From contig JAJDAZ010000046.1 in assembly GCA_029261595.1 (NCBI GenBank), positions 1-44,146 on the forward strand: a DNA stretch of 44,146 bases. Reading direction: 5' to 3'. This document shows, one piece after another, positions 38,245-44,146 of this stretch; positions within the stretch are counted from its first letter, which is position 1, and every line of letters starts with the position of its first letter. The DNA is from Nitrospinaceae bacterium. GTDB taxonomy: Bacteria; Nitrospinota; Nitrospinia; Nitrospinales; VA-1. The position numbers were made by a program, and so were the translations under genes. The notes under the pieces are model-generated. The model saw only the letters and a program-made list of their open reading frames with translations, had not been told where the DNA came from and made no database searches.

Positions 38245-38910
38245 ATGAAAAAGAAAATCGGCGTCGTTCTCTCAGGTTGCGGAGTTTACGACGGAGCGGA
38301 AATTCATGAGGCGGTTATCACTCTTCTGGCCATCGACCGGGCAGGAGCCGAAGCGGTCTGCATGGCGCCGGACGTGAATCAGATGCATGTGATCAATCAC
38401 CTGACAGGACAGGAATCAGAAGGCGAAGTACGCAATGTCCTGGTCGAGTCCGCCCGCATCGCCCGCGGCGCCATTCAGGACATCGCTGAGGTGAAGGCCG
38501 ACGATCTCGATGCCTTGTTTTTCCCCGGCGGGTTTGGCGCGGCGAAAAACCTGAGCGACTTCGCGGTGAATGGCGAAAATTGTAACGTGCATCCTCAGGT
38601 GAAACGCCTGGTCAAAGAGTTTGCGGAAAAACAAAAACCGCAAGGCGTGGCTTGTATCGCGCCTGCCATGTTTGCGAAAATATACGAAGGGGAAAGCGCA
38701 CAACCCACTCTCACCATCGGCAACGACAAGGACACCAGCGAGAAAATCGAGAAAATGGGCAGTCACCATCAGGATTGTGCGGTGCAGGATTTCGTCCTGG
38801 ATACGAAAAATAAAATCGTGTCCACTCCAGCTTATATGCTGGGGCAGAGCATTTCCGAAGTGGCCGAGGGCATCGAGAAAAGCGTGAAGGAGCTGGTCAA
38901 GATGATTTGA
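38245..38910 (+). CDS. elbB: DJ-1/PfpI superfamily protein, ElbB type
   Basis: The 221-residue protein opens IGVVLSGCGVYDGAEIHEAV and has the ElbB core: PDVNQMHVINHLTG, the LFFPGGFGAAKNLSDFA loop, and nucleophile-elbow Cys137 in GVACIAPAM. ElbB proteins are DJ-1-like glyoxalases; the name isoprenoid biosynthesis protein comes from a genetic link in E. coli. ATG 38245 is preferred over 38239 because CAGGAG then has normal spacing. It lies 96 bp after nadE on the same strand. Confidence 0.9.
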   Translation: MKKKIGVVLSGCGVYDGAEIHEAVITLLAIDRAGAEAVCMAPDVNQMHVINHLTGQESEGEVRNVLVESARIARGAIQDIAEVKADDLDALFFPGGFGAAKNLSDFAVNGENCNVHPQVKRLVKEFAEKQKPQGVACIAPAMFAKIYEGESAQPTLTIGNDKDTSEKIEKMGSHHQDCAVQDFVLDTKNKIVSTPAYMLGQSISEVAEGIEKSVKELVKMI

Positions 38911-38936
38911 CCTTTTTCAGCACAGGACAAAAGAGA

Positions 38937-38970
38937 AACCACAGATGAAAACAGATAAACGCAGATGGTC
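38937..38970 (+). repeat. Short phased CAGAT repeat unit
   Basis: ACCACAGATGAAAACAGATA continues AACGCAGATGG, giving three CAGAT(G/A) words at about 10-11 bp steps. Text of this type is a dispersed intergenic repeat in many unrelated genomes. It lies just after elbB. Confidence 0.45.
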
Positions 38971-39135
38971 GGGGTGGGTGAGAATTGTCCGATCTTCGGC
39001 CTTCCCCCGTATGTATCCAGTCATCCTGAGATGTCCACAAGGACTTCTCCTTAATTAGATTAATGTCCCTTCCAAAAAATTCCGCTAAGAAGTAACGGTG
39101 GATTTTGTCAACTTCACATTTTCTTCTGACCAATC

Positions 39136-40146
39136 ATGAGCGACTCTAAAAAAAATATTCTGGTGACGGGCGGTGCGGGTTTTATAGGCAGTAATTTTAT
39201 CAATTACCTGCATAAAAATTATCCCGGTTACACCATTCTGTTGCTGGACGCCTTGACCTACGCGGGCAACCTGGACAGCATTGCAAGCCCCATCAAACAG
39301 AACGGGCATTTCCAGTTTTATCACGGCAACGTCACCCATCCGGACATCGTCAATTCCCTGGTCGCCAAAAGCGATATGGTCGTTCATTTCGCGGCGGAAT
39401 CCCATGTGACCCGGTCGATCTACGACAATTCCCTGTTTTTTGAAACCGATGTGATCGGCACGCAGGTGCTGGCCAACGCCATCGTCAATCATCCGGTCGA
39501 GCGGTTCATTCATATATCCTCCTCGGAGGTTTATGGCACCGCGCTCACCAGCCCGATGGACGAAGACCACCCGTTGAACCCGATGAGCCCTTATGCGGCG
39601 GCCAAGGCAGGCGCCGACCGGCTGGTCTATTCCTATATGCAGACCTATGACATTCCGGCGGTGATTGTCCGCCCATTCAACAATTACGGCCCCTGCCAGC
39701 ATCTGGAAAAAGCCATCCCAAATTTTATCGTGAGCGCCCTTAAGGATCAGCCATTGACCCTGCACGGATCGGGGGAAAGCTCGCGCGACTGGATTTATGT
39801 GGAGGATACCTGCGAGGCCTTGTGCCGCATCCTGCACGCCGACCGGGAACAGGTGATCGGGGAAACCATCAACCTGGGAACGGGAATCGACACGTCGGTC
39901 AATGACATCGCCAAAAAAATCCTGGGTATTCTGGAGATTCCGGAAAGTTTGATCGAATATGTAGACGACCGGCCGGGGCAGGTTTCCCGCCACATTTCTT
40001 CCAGGGAAAAAGCCAAACGCCTGCTCGACTTTGAAACGAAGGTTTCTCTCGATGAAGGGCTCAAGCGGACGGTCGAGTTCTACACCCGCAACCGGGAATG
40101 GTGGCACAAGTTTCTCTGGATGAAGGAACTCTGGGGGGTCCATTGA
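39136..40146 (+). CDS. NAD-dependent sugar-nucleotide epimerase/dehydratase, RmlB-like
   Basis: The 336-residue SDR-extended enzyme has the GGAGFIG NAD loop at residues 12-18, Tyr153 and Lys157 in SPYAAAK, and LDALTYAGNLDSI as in dTDP-glucose 4,6-dehydratase. The usual active-site TDE is SSE here (HISSSEVYG), so the Asp proton donor of RmlB is absent; GDP-mannose-type dehydratases and some epimerases have Ser there. The substrate is therefore open. It heads a run of surface-sugar genes on the same strand, with WbqC 29 bp after it. Confidence 0.82.
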   Translation: MSDSKKNILVTGGAGFIGSNFINYLHKNYPGYTILLLDALTYAGNLDSIASPIKQNGHFQFYHGNVTHPDIVNSLVAKSDMVVHFAAESHVTRSIYDNSLFFETDVIGTQVLANAIVNHPVERFIHISSSEVYGTALTSPMDEDHPLNPMSPYAAAKAGADRLVYSYMQTYDIPAVIVRPFNNYGPCQHLEKAIPNFIVSALKDQPLTLHGSGESSRDWIYVEDTCEALCRILHADREQVIGETINLGTGIDTSVNDIAKKILGILEIPESLIEYVDDRPGQVSRHISSREKAKRLLDFETKVSLDEGLKRTVEFYTRNREWWHKFLWMKELWGVH

Positions 40147-40175
40147 GCCCACGGATTTTGCCTGGGTGATCCTCC

Positions 40176-40919
40176 ATGCGCCTTTCTATTCTGCAACCTT
40201 CCTACCTTCCGTGGCTGGGTTTTTTCGACCAGATGCACCGTGCCGACACGTTTGTTTTTTTAGACGATGTGCAATTCACCAGGCGCGACTGGAGAAACCG
40301 CAACAAGATTCGCACCCCAGAAGGATGGTCCTGGCTCACGGTTCCGGTTTTGCAAAAAAACCGCTTCCGGCAACTCTTGAAAGACACTCATATCGACAAC
40401 TCCGTTCCATGGGCGCGCAAGCACCGGGACGCCATCCGCTCCCATTACGCCAAGGCGCTTTTTTTCGATTTATATTTTCCCGCACTGGAGTCGGTATATA
40501 ATAAACGCTGGGATTTTTTGCTGGATCTCTGTTATGAAACCCTCGGGATTTTGCAGGAGGCACTGGGTATTAACGTATCTATTTTGAAAGCTTCCGAAAT
40601 GGGTATTGAGTCCGCAAAGGAAGAAAAAATCCTCGGTCTCTGCAAAAAGTTGGAACCGAGTCATTATCTGGCCGGGGATGCCAGCGCTGATTATCTTAGG
40701 CCGGAAGCGTTCGATCAGCTTGGAATCGCTTTGGAGATGCAGAACTACCGCCATCCCAGCTATCGCCAGCGGTATCCCGGTTTTGTTCCCTATCTATCAG
40801 TCATTGACCTATTATTCAATGAGGGGGAGCGAAGCCTGGCTGTCCTGAGTGGAACGGATTCGAAGGCTGACCCGTCCGATGCCGGGAAAACTGAAGCCGG
40901 AAAAAAGCCGCCATGCTGA
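40176..40919 (+). CDS. WbqC-like family protein
   Basis: The 247-residue protein begins LSILQPSYLPWLGFFDQMHRADTFVFLDDVQFTRRDWRNRN, the WbqC signature, and continues with WLTVPV and the late NYRHPSYRQRYPGFVPYLS block typical of the family. WbqC proteins occur in O-antigen and capsule clusters; activity is unproven, though amide-forming or transfer roles have been proposed. The last 25 residues are a charged tail. Its stop overlaps the radical SAM start by 7 bp. Confidence 0.88.
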   Translation: MRLSILQPSYLPWLGFFDQMHRADTFVFLDDVQFTRRDWRNRNKIRTPEGWSWLTVPVLQKNRFRQLLKDTHIDNSVPWARKHRDAIRSHYAKALFFDLYFPALESVYNKRWDFLLDLCYETLGILQEALGINVSILKASEMGIESAKEEKILGLCKKLEPSHYLAGDASADYLRPEAFDQLGIALEMQNYRHPSYRQRYPGFVPYLSVIDLLFNEGERSLAVLSGTDSKADPSDAGKTEAGKKPPC

Positions 40920-42112
40920 ATTTTAAATTTCTGCAGAAAATAATTCCCAGGGCGTATTCCTTCCTGCCGTTTTATCTGCGCCCGGAGTCGTCGCTTCCCC
41001 CGTTTCAGGCATTTTTTGAGGTGACCTACCGGTGCAATCTGCGTTGCGACATGTGCCATTATCTCAGCATCATCGAAGACACCGAAACGAATAAGAAATA
41101 CAAAAACGAGATGAGCGCCGATGATGTCAAACGGGCTATCGCCTCGCTTCCCAGGCACACGCTGATCACCTTCACCGGCGGCGAAGCTTTCATGAAAAGC
41201 GACTTTCTGGAAATCCTGAAATTCGCGGCCTCCCGGCACAAGGTCCACGCCATCACCAACGGGACCCTGCTCACAGAACAAACGGTGGACCAATTAATGG
41301 ACTTAAGACTCAGGAGCTTGTGGGGATCGGGGTTTTTCTATCTCGGAATTTCTTTAGAAGGCAGTGAAGCCCTGCACGACCGCATCACCACGATACCGGG
41401 TTCTTTCCGCAAGACCACAGAGGGCCTCGAGCGGTTCATGAAAAAGCGCAGGGAGCTGAACAGCCGCTATCCCTTAGTGCATCTCACCTGCGTCATCAAC
41501 CGCTCCAATGTCATGGATCTGGTACCGCTTTACGATTACGCCAATAGCCTGGATTTGAATGTGTGCAATTTTGTTGTGGACAATCCGGCCACCTACTGGC
41601 ACGCCAAAAATTATAATCAGGACCAGCATTTACAGGTTCCGGCCAAGCCGGTCGAGGAGATTTCACCCGTCGTTCTTCGCGAACAATTGGCCAAGCTCAC
41701 AAGCCGAAGTAAAACCTATCGCACCAAACTGCGTTTCTCGCCCAACTTCATCACGCCTCAGGAAATCGTTCGCTACTATTCCAATGAAAGTTCCTACAAA
41801 GATTACCGGTGCTACATCCCGTGGTCCAAAATGGCGGTCACCGCTTACGGCGATGTGTTCAGCTGTCCGCATGTCCGCCTGGGAAATTTGGAAGACGCCC
41901 AGGACGGCGCCACATCCTGGAATTCGGAAAGGGCAAAAAATTTTCGCACGCTTCTTAAAAAGGAAAAAATTTTCCCCGGATGTCTGGGTTGCTGTCAATC
42001 GGAATACATCGGGGAAGCACAGCCGGAATTGGTAAAAATCAAATCGCGGGACGAAATTCTCCAAAAAGCTCACGGAAAAAACTTTTTAACTCAGCCAAAC
42101 TGCAATGGGTAA
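40913..42112 (+). CDS. Radical SAM enzyme with SPASM-like C-terminus
   Basis: The 399-residue protein carries CNLRCDMC (Cys41, Cys45, Cys48), the site of the SAM-binding [4Fe-4S] cluster, then FTGGEAF and the barrel strands. A C-terminal Cys set (CYIPW, SCPH, GCLGCC) could hold an auxiliary cluster. Relatives modify peptides or carbohydrates, and several occur in surface-glycan loci. It overlaps wbqC by 7 bp and the GT2 gene by 8 bp, so translation is coupled. The product cannot be named. Confidence 0.85.
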   Translation: MLNFKFLQKIIPRAYSFLPFYLRPESSLPPFQAFFEVTYRCNLRCDMCHYLSIIEDTETNKKYKNEMSADDVKRAIASLPRHTLITFTGGEAFMKSDFLEILKFAASRHKVHAITNGTLLTEQTVDQLMDLRLRSLWGSGFFYLGISLEGSEALHDRITTIPGSFRKTTEGLERFMKKRRELNSRYPLVHLTCVINRSNVMDLVPLYDYANSLDLNVCNFVVDNPATYWHAKNYNQDQHLQVPAKPVEEISPVVLREQLAKLTSRSKTYRTKLRFSPNFITPQEIVRYYSNESSYKDYRCYIPWSKMAVTAYGDVFSCPHVRLGNLEDAQDGATSWNSERAKNFRTLLKKEKIFPGCLGCCQSEYIGEAQPELVKIKSRDEILQKAHGKNFLTQPNCNG

Positions 42113-43040
42113 AAACAACCCGGTCGAGATATCCCTAGTGATCCCGGTTTTTAATGAGGCCGCTATTTTACCGGAGCTTGTCGCCCGTCTGCGAGCCGTT
42201 TGCTCTGGGTTTGGAAAACCGTATGAGATCATTTTTGTCGACGATGGCAGTGACGACGGTTCGTTTGAAACGCTGAAAGAATTAAAACGACAAGACCCTC
42301 AACTCAGGCTATTGAAATTCACCCGCAACTTCGGTCAGCAGGCGGCGGTGCTCGCGGGGTTCCGCCTAAGCCTGGGTGAAATCGTCATTCAACTGGATTC
42401 CGATTTACAGCATCCACCAGAAGAAATACCAAAGCTGTTGGAAGCGTTCACCGATGAAGTGGATATGGTCACTACCCGTCCCGAAAAACGCCAGGACGGT
42501 CTACTCAGGACCTCAGGTTCCCGTTACCTGCACGCATTCGGTCAACTTCTCTTTGGACGCGCGTTCAAGCTAAACCTCAGTTCGTTTCGCGCCATGCGCC
42601 ACAGTGTCATCGAAAAAGTGGAAGCCTGTCGGGACCGCTCGCGCTATATGGCCGTCCTCATGAGCTGGATGGGCGTGCCTTCGGTGGAAATTCAGGTGGA
42701 ACATCATAGTCGCCAAAAAGGGCATACCAAATATTCCGTTCTGAATTTAATTCAGCTCACCTGGGATCTCATCACCGGCTACTCCAATTTCCCTCTGCGC
42801 GTGGTGACGTATATGGGGCTGTTCGGGGCGATGGTGGGGTTTTCCGTCATGCTATTTTTACTTTTCCAGCGCATCGTTCAGGGAGTTTTGATTGAGGGAT
42901 TCATCGTTCTGTCTGCGGTGTTCGCTTTTTTTGCCGGCGTCCAGCTTCTTTCCATTGGCTTTCTAGGCGAGTACCTGGGGCGAATCCACACCCAGTTGCA
43001 AAATCGCCCGGACTACATCATTGAAAAGGAAATCGACTGA
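42105..43040 (+). CDS. GT2 glycosyltransferase with C-terminal membrane helices (polyprenyl-phosphate sugar transferase type)
   Basis: The 311-residue enzyme has the GT-A fold motifs SLVIPVFNEAA, IIFVDDGSDDGS and QLDSDLQHPPEEIP, and two transmembrane helices near 230-290. This is the layout of DPM1/GtrB/ArnC-type enzymes, which move a sugar from a nucleotide onto undecaprenyl phosphate. It could supply the lipid-linked sugar used by enzymes such as the GT39-type protein at 6571-8067 of the same window, but that is speculation. It overlaps both neighbours. Confidence 0.88.
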   Translation: MGKNNPVEISLVIPVFNEAAILPELVARLRAVCSGFGKPYEIIFVDDGSDDGSFETLKELKRQDPQLRLLKFTRNFGQQAAVLAGFRLSLGEIVIQLDSDLQHPPEEIPKLLEAFTDEVDMVTTRPEKRQDGLLRTSGSRYLHAFGQLLFGRAFKLNLSSFRAMRHSVIEKVEACRDRSRYMAVLMSWMGVPSVEIQVEHHSRQKGHTKYSVLNLIQLTWDLITGYSNFPLRVVTYMGLFGAMVGFSVMLFLLFQRIVQGVLIEGFIVLSAVFAFFAGVQLLSIGFLGEYLGRIHTQLQNRPDYIIEKEID

Positions 43041-43882
43041 TGGAAATTAAAAACCTGACGTCGCTCATCATCGAACCGACCAATACCTGCAACTTAAGAT
43101 GCACGTTTTGTTTTGTGACCGAGGGCATGGACCGGGAAGAAGGATTCATGAGTTTTGGCCTGTTCAAAAAAATCATCGACGATGCCCCTGGCCTTGAACA
43201 TCTGTGCATGCACAATTGGGGCGAACCGCTTCTCAACAAAGATATTTTTCGCATGTTCGATTATGCCGCCCAATCGGGCGTGAAGCACATTGTCATGAAC
43301 ACCAACGGAACGCTCTTGACGGATAAAATGATCGACCGCATCGTATCCAGCCCTTTGAGTGTCATTCGTTTTTCAATCGATGGTTCGGCGGAGACTTTTA
43401 AAAAAATTCGCGGCGTGGATCTGGACAAAATTGAAAAAAACATCCTGAAGCTCAAAAACAAAAAAGACGCGTTGAGGCCGGAACTTGGAATGGGCGTGGT
43501 TTTCACGGTGGAAGAAGAAACCAAGGAGGATGTCGATGCCTATGTCGCGCATTGGGAAACCGTCGTCGATCACGTGCGCATGCAACCAAAACTCATTCAA
43601 AGCCCGCGTCAGGAAGTTTGCCCCGAACCCTTTGGAAAAGATTACGGCAAGCTGGTGGTCCTCTGGGACGGCACCGTCATCCCCTGTTGTGTGGATTATA
43701 ACGCGACCCTTGCGCTCGGAAATGCCTGGACGGACAAGGTGATGGACTTGTGGCAGGAGGCTGCTATCGAACAACTCCGGCAACAACACCTTACCGGCGA
43801 CTTCCCCGGCGTCTGCGTCAACTGCAACGAATGCGAAACCGAAAAAACCACCAAACGTTTTTTTTACGCGACCCAAACATAA
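43040..43882 (+). CDS. Second radical SAM enzyme with SPASM-like C-terminus
   Basis: The 280-residue protein has CNLRCTFC at residues 17-24 and a compact radical SAM barrel (HNWGEPLLN, VMNTNGTLLT, RFSIDGSAETF). The C-terminal CPEPFGKDY, IPCCVDYN and CVNCNEC Cys sets suggest one or two auxiliary clusters (SPASM). The start overlaps the GT2 stop (TGATG). It is not close in sequence to the first radical SAM, so the two probably do different steps. Confidence 0.85.
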   Translation: MEIKNLTSLIIEPTNTCNLRCTFCFVTEGMDREEGFMSFGLFKKIIDDAPGLEHLCMHNWGEPLLNKDIFRMFDYAAQSGVKHIVMNTNGTLLTDKMIDRIVSSPLSVIRFSIDGSAETFKKIRGVDLDKIEKNILKLKNKKDALRPELGMGVVFTVEEETKEDVDAYVAHWETVVDHVRMQPKLIQSPRQEVCPEPFGKDYGKLVVLWDGTVIPCCVDYNATLALGNAWTDKVMDLWQEAAIEQLRQQHLTGDFPGVCVNCNECETEKTTKRFFYATQT

Positions 43883-43898
43883 ATCCGGAAACCCTTGT

Positions 43899-44146
43899 AT
43901 GACTTTGGATGTAGCAAAAGATAATGACCTGCAGGAAAAAATCCTGGCCGAGAATCATCGGGTGCATGCACTGGAAAGCAGCCTCTACCTTGAACGGCAC
44001 CCGGAACAGACGAATTTTTTTCAAACAAAAATTCTACAAACATCTCTTACACGATTAAACACTGAACTTGGGAAACCGGATTCCAGCATTCTGGAGCTCG
44101 GCTGCGGCACCGGCTACCTCACCTTGGAGTTACTTGCATTGGGGCA
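43899..44146 (+). CDS. SAM-dependent class I methyltransferase, partial (runs off the right edge)
   Basis: Eighty-two residues are visible from ATG 43899. ILELGCGTGYLTLELL (Gly-rich motif I at residues 66-72) identifies a Rossmann methyltransferase. The helical N-terminus (residues 10-60) may cap the substrate site. It starts 16 bp after the radical SAM stop and belongs to the same run. Substrate unknown. Confidence 0.8.
   Translation, partial: MTLDVAKDNDLQEKILAENHRVHALESSLYLERHPEQTNFFQTKILQTSLTRLNTELGKPDSSILELGCGTGYLTLELLALG

Noticed and set aside
39085..40152. 355-codon open frame antisense to the RmlB-like gene
   Set aside because: The plus-strand frame has clear NAD-loop and YxxxK motifs; the antisense frame has no domain and arises from codon bias.

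Overview
The window looks like a chromosomal segment of a Gram-negative, didermic, respiring bacterium of middling GC. Outer-membrane barrels, lipoproteins, an RND metal pump, MlaC and surface-sugar genes show the diderm envelope. The mix of multihaem c-type cytochromes, lineage-specific secreted proteins of no recognisable family and a cobalamin photoreceptor reminds me of Nitrospinota or a neighbouring deep-branching phylum. That placement is inference; nothing in the window fixes it.

Layout. 1-4807 (-): a multihaem cytochrome lipoprotein, an outer-membrane beta-barrel and a second multihaem cytochrome that runs off the left edge, arranged like a porin-cytochrome electron conduit. 5550-9065: a BamE-like lipoprotein, a phosphoglycolate-phosphatase-type HAD enzyme, a GT39-type membrane glycosyltransferase, and a fluoride-channel/DUF190 pair. 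9166-16038 (-): a heavy-metal RND efflux operon (His-rich protein, TolC-type channel, adaptor, CzcA-type pump). 16040-17410: gene-poor DNA around tRNA-Arg(TCT), with repeated short motifs that look like mobile-element relics and a hairpin followed by a very strong Shine-Dalgarno. 17417-19895 (-): two polysaccharide-export outer-membrane genes. 20668-25781 (-): small secreted or anchored proteins of unknown role, a TIGR01777 epimerase fused to an SRPBCC domain, and a CarH/LitR-type B12-binding MerR regulator. 25975-27632 (+), divergent from the regulator: a CbiX-like chelatase, a DUF4149 membrane protein and a lipocalin lipoprotein. 27699-29429 (-): a GHMP sugar kinase and MlaC. 30190-32372 (+): two related GNA1162/DUF799-type lipoproteins, the second carrying a SPOR domain. 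32373-36202 (-): a class V aminotransferase, DNA polymerase IV and two unknown proteins. 36385-38910 (+): glutamine-dependent NAD synthetase and an ElbB-type DJ-1 protein. 39136 to the right edge (+): a tightly coupled surface-glycan cluster (NAD-sugar epimerase/dehydratase, WbqC, radical SAM, GT2, radical SAM, partial methyltransferase).

The most interesting systems are the compact porin-cytochrome module with long Lys/Pro/Met-rich linkers in both cytochromes, and the probable light/B12-responsive locus at 23.4-27.6 kb. The regulator there keeps both the W-x9-EH and the ExHxxG signatures. Its own promoter is a near-consensus sigma70 site embedded in four [TC][AT]GAC repeats spaced by about whole helical turns. 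The neighbours (chelatase, lipocalin, SDR-SRPBCC) fit a light-stress regulon. I saw no CRISPR array, rRNA, intact transposase, intact integrase or obvious prophage.
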